From NCBI GenBank assembly GCA_047620505.1, contig JBLHKS010000032.1, positions 1 to 47,548 on the forward strand: a stretch of 47,548 nucleotides of DNA, given 5' to 3'. The notes below the pieces were generated by a model. The model did no database searches. It was not told the DNA's origin and worked only from the letters and a program-made list of their open reading frames with translations. A program made the position numbers and the translations under genes. Below are positions 8,036 through 16,410 of the stretch, one piece after another. Each line of letters starts with the position of its first letter. Within the stretch, counting starts at the first letter, position 1. The DNA comes from JBLHKS01 sp047620505 (GTDB lineage: Bacteria; Verrucomicrobiota; Verrucomicrobiia; Verrucomicrobiales; DEV007).

Positions 8036-8431
8036 ATGAAATCCTCCAAAGACGCAATCCGAACCGCCCGGCAGCTGCTGAAGCTGACGATGGTGGACGG
8101 CAAGCTCGATGGGGCGAAGGTCAGGGCGGTAATCAAGAAGATCAGCGAGTCAAAGCCGCGCGGGTTTCTCGGGGTGCTCAACGCCTACGGCAGCGCCGTC
8201 CGGATCGAACTGGCCAAGCGTCACGCCGTGATCGAAAGCGCGGTCAAACTCGAGAAAGCTACTCAGGAAAGCGTCACCTCCGATTTGAAATCCAAATACG
8301 GAAACGACCTCACTTTTGAATTCGCCATCAACGAGGAGTTGATTGGCGGTATGCGAGTTAAAGTTGGTAGCGATGTCTGGGATGGCAGCGTGAAAGCTCG
8401 ACTCGCAAGACTGGCGGAAGCCTTTAGTTAA
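8036..8431 (+). CDS. atpH: F0F1 ATP synthase subunit delta (short form)
   Basis: Connects the b dimer to the top of the alpha/beta hexamer. Only 131 aa, against about 175-185 for typical bacterial delta. The C-terminal half keeps the family signature (NEELIGGMRVKVGSDVWDGSVKARLARL). The N-terminal helical bundle that binds alpha appears shortened. The gene fills the usual slot between atpF (23 bp upstream) and atpA (18 bp downstream), so identity is firm despite the size. The near-palindrome CGGCAGCTGCTG at 8069-8080 codes for RQLL. Confidence 0.85.
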   Translation: MKSSKDAIRTARQLLKLTMVDGKLDGAKVRAVIKKISESKPRGFLGVLNAYGSAVRIELAKRHAVIESAVKLEKATQESVTSDLKSKYGNDLTFEFAINEELIGGMRVKVGSDVWDGSVKARLARLAEAFS

Positions 8432-8449
8432 GACTCACATTCCAACGCA

Positions 8450-9982
8450 ATGAGCAACCTACTGCAGGAAATCGAATCAGAGATCGCGGGACTTAAGACC
8501 TCCGTGACCAAGTCCAACGTCGGTATCGTCCGCGAAATCGGGGACGGGGTCGCCAAAATCGAGGGCTTGAGCGACGTCATGCTCAACGAGATGATTGAGT
8601 TTCCAGGCAACCTTTACGGCCTCGCCTTGAACCTCGAAGAAACCGAAGTCGGCTGCGTGCTGCTCGGTGACGGCACGGGCGTCAAGGAGGGCGACGAAGT
8701 TAAAACGACGGGCCGCCTTCTTCAGGTGCCGGTTGGCAAAGCGCTTCTTGGCCGAGTGACCGACGCGCTTGGTGCTCCGATCGACGGCAAGGGCGAAATT
8801 AAAGCCGAAACGAACTATCCCGTTGAGAAGATTGCCCCGGGCATCATTCCTCGTCAGTCCGTTTCCGTCCCGGTCCAGACCGGCATCATGGCGGTCGACG
8901 CGATGATCCCGATCGGTCGTGGTCAGCGTGAGTTGATCATTGGTGACCGCTCGACTGGCAAAACGACAGTTGCGGTCGATACGATTATTTCGCAGGCCAA
9001 ACAGAATAAGGCAATTGAAGACGGGACGCTCAAGGGTCAGAAGCCAGTCTATTGTATTTACGTCGCCATCGGCCAGAAGCGTGCAAACGTTGCCCGGATC
9101 ATCGCCACGCTCGAAGAAGCCGGCGCGATGCAATACACGATTATCGTTGCTGCTACCGCTTCTGACGCGGCCACCAATCAGTATCTCGCTCCATACGCTG
9201 GAGCTGCGATGGGCGAGTGGTTCATGGATCAAGGAATGGACGCGCTGATCGTTTTTGATGACCTTTCCAAGCACGCTGTCGCTTATCGCGAAGTGTCGCT
9301 CGTTCTTCGCCGCCCATCCGGTCGCGAGGCGTATCCCGGAGACGTTTTCTACCTGCACTCCCGTTTGCTCGAGCGTTCTGCCCGAATGAGTGAGAAGCGG
9401 GGCGGCGGTTCGCTCACAGCGCTGCCTATCATCGAAACTCAGGCTGGTGACGTCTCGGCTTACATTCCGACGAACGTGATTTCGATCACTGACGGCCAGA
9501 TTTTCCTGGAGACGGACTTGTTCTACCAGGGTATTCGCCCGGCGATCTCGGTTGGTCTCTCTGTTAGTCGAGTTGGTTCGGCTGCGCAGACCAAGGCAAT
9601 TAAAAAGGTGGCCGGCACGACCAAGCTCGATCTCGCTCAGTTTCGCGAGCTTCAGGCTTTCGCGCAGTTCGGGTCAGACCTCGACGAAGCGACGAAGAAG
9701 AAGATCGGGCGCGGTTCGAGGATTGTTGAACTCTTTAAGCAAGGGCAGTACGCGCCCTACTCGGTTGAGATGCAGGTCGTCTTGATCTGGGCAATGCAGA
9801 ACGATTATTTCGACGACGTCGAAGTGCCTCGAATCAAGGAGTGTCAGGCTAAACTTGAGGAATACCTCGAGAGCCGGAAGGCCGACTTGCTGGCAATGAT
9901 CAGCGAGAAAAAGGCGCTCAATGAGGACATTCTCAAAGGAATGAAAGAAGCCATCGAGGACTTTAAAAAGACTTGGAAATAA
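8450..9982 (+). CDS. atpA: F0F1 ATP synthase subunit alpha
   Basis: Non-catalytic nucleotide-binding subunit of F1. The 510-aa protein has the beta-barrel domain, a P-loop GDRSTGKT (Ser where most alpha subunits have Gln), the VISITDGQIFLE strand and the RPAISVGLSVSRVGSAAQ signature ending the catalytic-interface region. The C-terminal helical domain is complete. Length matches the family (500-515 aa). Its ATG is 18 bp after atpH with no visible Shine-Dalgarno. Confidence 0.97.
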   Translation: MSNLLQEIESEIAGLKTSVTKSNVGIVREIGDGVAKIEGLSDVMLNEMIEFPGNLYGLALNLEETEVGCVLLGDGTGVKEGDEVKTTGRLLQVPVGKALLGRVTDALGAPIDGKGEIKAETNYPVEKIAPGIIPRQSVSVPVQTGIMAVDAMIPIGRGQRELIIGDRSTGKTTVAVDTIISQAKQNKAIEDGTLKGQKPVYCIYVAIGQKRANVARIIATLEEAGAMQYTIIVAATASDAATNQYLAPYAGAAMGEWFMDQGMDALIVFDDLSKHAVAYREVSLVLRRPSGREAYPGDVFYLHSRLLERSARMSEKRGGGSLTALPIIETQAGDVSAYIPTNVISITDGQIFLETDLFYQGIRPAISVGLSVSRVGSAAQTKAIKKVAGTTKLDLAQFRELQAFAQFGSDLDEATKKKIGRGSRIVELFKQGQYAPYSVEMQVVLIWAMQNDYFDDVEVPRIKECQAKLEEYLESRKADLLAMISEKKALNEDILKGMKEAIEDFKKTWK

Positions 9983-9990
9983 TTTAGGCG

Positions 9991-10890
9991 ATGCCTAGCA
10001 CACGCGACATTCGCCGACGTATTAAGTCGGTCAAAAACACGGCCCAGATCACTAAAGCGATGCAGCTGGTGGCTGCGTCGAAGATGAAGAAGGCCCAGGA
10101 TCAAGCCATGGCCGGTCGCGCGTATGCCGATTTGTTGAACAAGGTTCTGGTCAATCTCAAGGATCAGACTGAAGCCGACACTCACCCGCTCTTGAGTGAG
10201 CGAGAAGACGGTAGAGACTTGATTTTGTTGATTACGACGGACAAGGGCCTCTGCGGCGGACTCAACGCGAATCTACTTCGTAAAGTAACGGAATCAGCAG
10301 CTGCTGACGCGGCGATTGTTACGATCGGCTCGAAAGGCCGGCGTTCGATGGCTCGTTTGAAGAAAGACCTCCTCGCGGATTTCCACATTCACGACCCGGT
10401 TCCATTCGCTGAAACGAAGACGGTTTCGAAATTCATCATCGATACCTTTCTGGAAGGTGGTTACCGCTCGGTCAAAGTCGGGTTTACCAATTTCATCAAC
10501 ACAATCTCCCAGCAGCCGCTTTTCGAAACGCTTCTCCCGATCCGCCCGATCGATCTTGGCCGCGACAAAGACTATGTCGGCATGGGCAAGGAAGAAGAGG
10601 CAACTGCGCTTGCTGGCAAAGGCCCGGGTTCCTCTGGATACATTTTCGAACCGACGCCCGAGTCGGTTCTCGACACCGTCGTGCCGCTCTATGTGCATAA
10701 CGAAGTCTATCAAATGACGCTCGAAAGCCGCGCGTCGGAGCATTCAGCGCGAATGGTCGCGATGAAGGGCGCTACCGACAACGCGGAAGACCTCATCAAA
10801 GATCTCAGTCTTGCTTACAACAAGCAACGGCAGGCGGCGATTACGTCCGAACTGCTTGAAATCACGACAGCGATGAAGGCGCTCGAGTGA
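9991..10890 (+). CDS. atpG: F0F1 ATP synthase subunit gamma
   Basis: Central rotor shaft. Both terminal helices are clear: RIKSVKNTAQITKAMQLVA near the N-terminus and NKQRQAAITSELLEITTAM at the C-terminus, with the Rossmann-like middle beginning LILLITTDKGLCGGLN. At 299 aa it is slightly longer than usual, with an acidic insert near residue 195-210. It begins 8 bp after atpA. One exact palindrome (10294-10307) codes for SAAAD in the middle domain. Confidence 0.95.
   Translation: MPSTRDIRRRIKSVKNTAQITKAMQLVAASKMKKAQDQAMAGRAYADLLNKVLVNLKDQTEADTHPLLSEREDGRDLILLITTDKGLCGGLNANLLRKVTESAAADAAIVTIGSKGRRSMARLKKDLLADFHIHDPVPFAETKTVSKFIIDTFLEGGYRSVKVGFTNFINTISQQPLFETLLPIRPIDLGRDKDYVGMGKEEEATALAGKGPGSSGYIFEPTPESVLDTVVPLYVHNEVYQMTLESRASEHSARMVAMKGATDNAEDLIKDLSLAYNKQRQAAITSELLEITTAMKALE
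10294..10307. repeat. Iterated palindrome, copy in atpG
   Basis: TCAGCAGCTGCTGA, a 14-bp palindrome with T/A instead of C/G at the outer positions. Read as SAAAD. Confidence 0.9.
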
Positions 10891-10921
10891 TCCGAATTAT
10901 ATAGTTTCAAGTTTTTAAGTC

Positions 10922-12349
<1,428 letters not shown>

Positions 12350-12366
12350 TTTTTGTTTGTTCACCC

Positions 12367-12378
12367 CAGCAACTGCTG
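12367..12378. repeat. One-mismatch iterated palindrome in the atpD-atpC gap
   Basis: CAGCAACTGCTG, one change from the consensus, ends 7 nt before the atpC start codon. It occupies the place where a ribosome-binding site would be. Confidence 0.6.
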
Positions 12379-12385
12379 AATCTCC

Positions 12386-12793
12386 ATGGCGTTGAAACTC
12401 CAGATCGTGACGCACGAAGGCCTGACCTTCTCCGACGAAGTCGACCTTGTCGTCGCGCCCGGAATCGAAGGCGAAATGGGCTTGCTCACTTCGCACGCTC
12501 CGTTGGTGACCACGCTTCAACCGGGTGAACTGCGCTACACACTTAACGGCGAGGAGCATTATCTGGCAGTTGGCGCGGGTGTCCTCGAAGTCACGGCGGA
12601 CAGCGTCGCGGTTCTGACCGACGTCGCGCTTCGCGACAGTGAGATCGACGAAGCCGCTGTCGAGAAGGCGCTTGAAGAAGCGAAGCTCGCGCTCGATGAA
12701 AAAGTCACCGACGAAGAGATCGCCGCAGTCAATATTTCGATCCAGAAGTCGCTGGCGCAGCTTCACGTGAAGCGCCGCCGCAGGGGCATTTGA
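12386..12793 (+). CDS. atpC: F0F1 ATP synthase subunit epsilon
   Basis: Rotor subunit that regulates ATP hydrolysis. The 135-aa protein has the N-terminal beta-sandwich (LQIVTHEGLTFSDEVDLVVAPGIEGEMGLLTSHAPLVTTL) and the two-helix C-terminal part rich in Glu and Ala. It is the last gene of the operon. The converging relic begins 2 bp after its stop codon, and no clear terminator hairpin was found between them. Confidence 0.93.
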   Translation: MALKLQIVTHEGLTFSDEVDLVVAPGIEGEMGLLTSHAPLVTTLQPGELRYTLNGEEHYLAVGAGVLEVTADSVAVLTDVALRDSEIDEAAVEKALEEAKLALDEKVTDEEIAAVNISIQKSLAQLHVKRRRRGI

Positions 12794-12794
12794 G

Positions 12795-12953
12795 TCAAGG
12801 TTGCAGACCGACGAGTTCTCTAGCGCTGTCGCCGAATCGATCGGTTCGGACGCCGAGTTTACGAATCAGGCTGAGATAAAGATTCGCCATTGCGGTGTTT
12901 CCATGAGCCGCAAGATTGCTGGCTGGGATCAAAAAATGCCAATGGCTCGGCTT
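12795..12953 (-). pseudogene. C-terminal relic of a DUF1552-like protein
   Basis: On the minus strand this stretch is open from a TAG (12954-12956) to a TGA (12795-12797). It reads HGNTAMANLYLSLIRKLGV followed by RTDRFGDSARELVGLQP. This matches the C-terminal end of the DUF1552 protein encoded at 36076-37407 (LCRLYLSLMDKMGVRPETFGD). No start codon or upstream domain exists in this frame. The neighbouring upstream DNA shows coding-like stretches in other frames, as expected for a decayed gene. The missing partner would have stood beside the DUF1501 gene. Confidence 0.65.
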
Positions 12954-13273
12954 CTACGGGCGGAATCGGATTGATCGCGACCTTCGTTTTTATCCGAATC
13001 AGTTTGATCAAACTCTCTAAGTAAGCCTCAACGAGATCGAGGTTTGCCGCCGTATTCCGGGATCTCCAAGCAGTTCCGCAAACGGGTCAGCTGGCTCCTC
13101 GTATGCCAAATGTAGAAAGGCCACCGGGACTTTCCATGATCGAGTGATCAAATCCGTTGGCGGAATCTGCTCGCGAGTTGGGGGCTGATATCGAAGCGCG
13201 ATTGCTAAAAAAATCAGCCCGATCAAAGCAAGCGATCCATGGCTAATCCAAAGAGCGCTTTCTTCATTGGCGT
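12954..13273 (-). other. Decayed stretch between DUF1552-like relic and DUF1501 gene
   Basis: A 69-codon minus-strand frame (13017-13226) begins MIGLIFLAIALRY and contains VPVAFLHLAYEEPADPFAELL. A second frame overlapping its end reads helix-like residues NLDLVEAYLESLIKLIRIKT. Neither has a recognisable domain. Frame hopping next to the DUF1552 tail suggests remains of one or two broken genes, not a functional small gene. I would not annotate the 69-codon frame as real. Confidence 0.35.
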
Positions 13274-14557
13274 TCAGCCTAGCAGAGCTTGAATCGGCGT
13301 TCCCCGATCAGTGATCGGAACGGGGCGGTCGCCGTCGTAGAGATTTTTCGTCGGATCGATCTGCAGAGCCGACAGAGCCGTGGCGAAGAAGTCGGGCACG
13401 CCGACGGGGTCTTCGACGATGTTCATCGCGAGTTCATCGCTGACGCCGTAAGCGCCGGTGTGCTTTAGGCCGCCTCCTGCGAGTACGACGGACATGCATT
13501 TTGAGTGATGCCCGCGACCGCCGCCAGAGTCGAATTGCGCAGGCCGACCGAACTCGGTGTTGATGATGATGAGCGTTTTATCGAGCATCGCGCGCTTTTC
13601 CAAATCGCGCATCAGGGCGGCGAGGGCGACGTCGAGCTCCTGAATCAAGAGGTGCTGGTTGAGCTGGCCGTCGTTGTGGGTGTCCCAGCCGGTTCCGTTA
13701 CGGAAATTCATGTTGTGTGAGACCTCGACAAAGCGGACGCCGGATTCGCAGAGCCGCCGAGCAAGAAGACAGCGCTGACCGAATTCCGTGCCGTAGCCGT
13801 TGCGCAGATCGGCGGATTCGGTCGTGAGATCGAAGGTTTTCATGAACTCCGGCCCGCTGAGTTTGAGGCTCTCGGCGATGGCGGTGTCATAGCTCTTAAA
13901 AAGCTTGTCGTCGCCGAATCGCTCAGCACCGGCATCGCGAACGACACCCAGCAGCTGCTCACGACGACTCTGGCGTTCGGCGGTGACGAAACTGGGTCGA
14001 GCGAGTCCGCTTGGGCCGGCTTCGATGTCGGTCAGGTAAACGTAACCGGCTTTCTGACCGAGAAATCCGGGGCCGCGCGTGAGGTTCGGGTAGCCGATCA
14101 AAACGTAGGCCGGGACGCCCTCGGCGGCGGCACCGCGCTCGCTGGCGATGATCGATCCTAACGACGGATATTGGACGGTTCCGCTGACGGGTCGGCCGGT
14201 GTGCATCTGGTTGGTCGCGGCGGCGTGTTCGTCGATCGTCCCGTGGTTGATCGTTCGCAGGACGGTGACCTGCTCCATCATTTTCGCGGTGTGTCCGAGG
14301 TGCTCGCAAAGCTGGACTCCTGGGACCGCGGTGTCGATCGACGGATAGTACGAGCCAGGTTTTTTGTCCTTGGCCTTGGCATCGCCGACTGCTTTTGGAT
14401 CGAAGGTGTCGATCTGGGCCATGCCGCCGCCGAGCCAGATCATGATGCAGTGCTCGGCCTTGCCTGCGAGGTGAGCCGTGGATCCGGATTCGTTGGCGAA
14501 TGCCGGAGCGGCGAGAGCGCCGGCGGCGGAGGTGTGGAGAAAATTGCGGCGGTTCAT
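13274..14557 (-). CDS. Tat-exported DUF1501 family protein
   Basis: Family of exported proteins abundant in Planctomycetes and Verrucomicrobiota, related in fold to the alkaline phosphatase/sulfatase superfamily; substrate unknown. The 427-aa protein starts with a twin-arginine signal (MNRRNFLHTSAAGALAAPAFA). It carries the hallmarks IMIWLGGGMAQIDTFDPK, NHGTIDEHAAATNQMHTGR, YPSLGSIIA, GWDTHNDG, NTEFGRPAQF and GGRGHHSKCMSVVLAGGG. Such genes usually pair with a large PSD1-type cytochrome gene. Here the partner is absent and only relics lie downstream, so it stands as an orphan. The near-palindrome at 13949-13960 codes for EQLLG. Confidence 0.9.
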   Translation of the reverse strand: MNRRNFLHTSAAGALAAPAFANESGSTAHLAGKAEHCIMIWLGGGMAQIDTFDPKAVGDAKAKDKKPGSYYPSIDTAVPGVQLCEHLGHTAKMMEQVTVLRTINHGTIDEHAAATNQMHTGRPVSGTVQYPSLGSIIASERGAAAEGVPAYVLIGYPNLTRGPGFLGQKAGYVYLTDIEAGPSGLARPSFVTAERQSRREQLLGVVRDAGAERFGDDKLFKSYDTAIAESLKLSGPEFMKTFDLTTESADLRNGYGTEFGQRCLLARRLCESGVRFVEVSHNMNFRNGTGWDTHNDGQLNQHLLIQELDVALAALMRDLEKRAMLDKTLIIINTEFGRPAQFDSGGGRGHHSKCMSVVLAGGGLKHTGAYGVSDELAMNIVEDPVGVPDFFATALSALQIDPTKNLYDGDRPVPITDRGTPIQALLG

Positions 14558-14856
14558 GACTTGGCTTTGGTGATGATCGGACGTCTGAAATTGAAATTAG
14601 GCCGGTTTTCGCGTTCGGACAACTCTTCTGCGGCCATCGCACGATCGAATCTTCCATTGCATTTTCGATACCGCCAATTATGCTTTTTCCCCGGAAACGA
14701 GGAGTTTTTTGAGATCCTCACCCGATCATGTCAGGAAAGAAAGGTCCCTGAGGACCGTTGTAGGTTGCAAGCGCATCGCGTTCGGTTCAAACCGGCGGCG
14801 AGGCGGCAAATGAACCAAACCAAATATCCAACCCCAATTTTTACCATTTCAAGCTT
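14558..14856. other. Divergent intergenic region, DUF1501 gene and tatA
   Basis: Almost 300 bp between two divergent starts. No gene, repeat or hairpin worth naming was seen. It should hold promoters in both directions. Confidence 0.55.
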
Positions 14857-15093
14857 ATGATGCCAGGACCAATGCAAGTCGTTATCATCCTCTTGGTGAT
14901 CATTCTGCTCTTCGGAGCCAAAAAACTGCCGACTCTAGCGCGCAGCCTTGGCGAAAGCATGAATGAGTTCAAGAAGGCGAAAAAGGACCTCGAAAAACAG
15001 GATCAAATCGATGAGGCGGAAGCCAAAGCGGCTGAAGCAGCTGCGGCAGCCGCAGCGAAGGATGCGACCAAAGAAACTGAGTCTGCCGCTTGA
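14857..15093 (+). CDS. tatA: Sec-independent translocase protein TatA (first copy)
   Basis: Single-span membrane protein that forms the Tat translocation pore for folded proteins. The 78-aa sequence has the short N-terminal helix (VVIILLVIILLFGAKKLP), the conserved FG hinge, the amphipathic helix LARSLGESMNEFKKAKKDL and an Ala/Glu-rich tail. A second ATG follows at once (14860). A second TatA-like gene lies 58 bp downstream. No tatC is present in the window. Tat cargo candidates here include the DUF1501 and DUF1552 proteins. Confidence 0.9.
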   Translation: MMPGPMQVVIILLVIILLFGAKKLPTLARSLGESMNEFKKAKKDLEKQDQIDEAEAKAAEAAAAAAAKDATKETESAA

Positions 15094-15112
15094 GGTTGAT
15101 TTGGCTTTCGAT

Positions 15113-15124
15113 GTGAAATTTCAC
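15113..15124. promoter_or_regulatory. Palindrome GTGAAATTTCAC between the two tatA genes
   Basis: Perfect 12-bp symmetric site 27 bp before the second tatA start. It shares the GTGAAA/TTTCAC halves with the inverted repeat upstream of atpB (5967-5986). Two occurrences in non-coding DNA suggest, but do not prove, a shared operator. Confidence 0.28.
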
Positions 15125-15151
15125 TCTCCGTAAAACCCAAAATCTAGACCA

Positions 15152-15412
15152 ATGCTAAGTATGTTCAGTATGCCAGGCGGTGCCGAGATGATGATCATCG
15201 CGGTTGCCGTGCTCTTGCTTTTCGGCGCGAAGAAGCTTCCACAGCTTGCGCGCGGAATGGGCAAAGCGATGGGTGAATTCAAGAGCGCTAAGCGGGAATT
15301 CGACGATGAAATCCGGCGCGCGGAGTACACCGTCGAGAAGGAAAAACGCGAGTTGTTGGATGATGAAAAAAGTTCCGACAAGAAGTTGGAATCGGAGGAA
15401 TCCAAGGCGTGA
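15152..15412 (+). CDS. tatA: Sec-independent translocase protein TatA (second copy)
   Basis: The 86-aa protein has an N-terminal membrane helix (MMIIAVAVLLLFGAKKLP), FG hinge and amphipathic helix LARGMGKAMGEFKSAKREF, then a charged coiled tail. The mature pattern is TatA-like and not TatB-like, though a TatB role in a two-component TatA/TatA-like pair cannot be excluded from sequence. The stop codon overlaps the GTG start of the next gene (GTGA, 15409-15412), so the two are translationally coupled. Confidence 0.88.
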   Translation: MLSMFSMPGGAEMMIIAVAVLLLFGAKKLPQLARGMGKAMGEFKSAKREFDDEIRRAEYTVEKEKRELLDDEKSSDKKLESEESKA

Positions 15413-16386
15413 GCGTTTTTCGAGTTTCACCTTTGTTGGCCGCACTCTTTTTGAGTCCGGCCATTTTTTTTGGCCTCCACGCGCAGGAGCCGGACCCAGC
15501 AGCTGCTGAAGATTCGGGCGACATCCGATTTGTCGCCTGGAACCTGAAGAATTGGCTCCGCCAGGATCGCAAATCCGGTGGCGAGTGGGTGAGAGACGTC
15601 CCCAAAGCGGAGGAGGAAAAAACGGCGGTGATTGGAATGCTGGCGCGGTTGCGACCCCAGATTCTTGGGGTTTGCGAGATCGGAAATATGAAAGATATCG
15701 CGGATTTCAGGGCGCGGCTCAAAAACGTCGGTCTGGAATATCCGCATTTGGAGTGGGTGGAGTCTGCGGATCCCGTTCGCCATCTCGCCCTTCTCAGCCA
15801 ATTCCCGATTGAATCGACCAATTCGGTATCGGACCTGACCTACATGATGGAATCGAATCCAGAGTCCGGCCAAGGCCAGATGGAGGTGCCGGTTTGGCGC
15901 GGAATTCTAGACGCGACGGTTCAAGTGAACGAAAACTATCAACTCCGGCTCATCGGTGCCCACTTGAAGAGCAAGCGAGAGGTTCCGGAAGGAGACCAAG
16001 CGTTGATGCGCCGCAATGAGGCTCAACTTTTTCGCAAGCACATTGACTCCATTTACGAAGGGGATCCGGACGTGAATTTAATGGTCTACGGCGATTTTAA
16101 CGACACTCGGAACGAGCCGCCAATCAAAGCGATCCAGGGAAAATTCGGCACCGACGAGTATCTCCGCTCGCTGCTGCTGGAGGACCGAAATGGCTATCGA
16201 TGGACTCATCACTGGGAGTTTGCCGATATTTATTCGCGGATCGATTTTATCTTCGTCAGCAAAGGCCTGACTCGCGAAGTGAACCGCGATCGGAGCTTCA
16301 TTTACCATCGCGATGACTGGGACGTGGCCAGCGATCACCGGATGCTCGTCGCCGCGATCAGTCCGGTTGATGTGGAAGACGACTGA
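15409..16386 (+). CDS. Secreted endonuclease/exonuclease/phosphatase family protein
   Basis: Metal-dependent phosphoesterase fold (DNase I-like); the substrate could be nucleic acid, a phospholipid or a sugar phosphate. The 325-aa protein has a signal peptide (about 1-25, ending GLHAQ) and then the family motifs in order: RFVAWNLKNW, the catalytic Glu in VCEIGN, GAHLKSKR, GDFNDT, SRIDFIFVS and the terminal SDHRML with the catalytic His. The start is GTG inside the preceding tatA stop codon. Coupling to tatA is unusual, but the signal peptide looks Sec-type (no twin arginine). One palindrome copy codes for PAAAE just after the signal peptide. Confidence 0.86.
   Translation: MSVFRVSPLLAALFLSPAIFFGLHAQEPDPAAAEDSGDIRFVAWNLKNWLRQDRKSGGEWVRDVPKAEEEKTAVIGMLARLRPQILGVCEIGNMKDIADFRARLKNVGLEYPHLEWVESADPVRHLALLSQFPIESTNSVSDLTYMMESNPESGQGQMEVPVWRGILDATVQVNENYQLRLIGAHLKSKREVPEGDQALMRRNEAQLFRKHIDSIYEGDPDVNLMVYGDFNDTRNEPPIKAIQGKFGTDEYLRSLLLEDRNGYRWTHHWEFADIYSRIDFIFVSKGLTREVNRDRSFIYHRDDWDVASDHRMLVAAISPVDVEDD
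15496..15509. repeat. Iterated palindrome, copy in phosphoesterase gene
   Basis: CCAGCAGCTGCTGA. Read as PAAAE at the N-terminus of the mature protein. Confidence 0.9.
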
Positions 16387-16410
16387 GCCTGGTTGGCCGT
16401 TCGGGCTCAG
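16383..16410. terminator. Possible bidirectional hairpin between convergent genes
   Basis: Arms CTGAGCC (16383-16389) and GGCTCAG (16404-16410) enclose a 14-nt loop and overlap the ends of both converging genes. T-runs are weak on either side, so this is a tentative terminator. Confidence 0.35.

Noticed and set aside
13017..13226. A 69-residue minus-strand small gene with a hydrophobic start
   Set aside because: No domain, no context, and better explained as part of a decayed region where the coding-like signal hops between frames.
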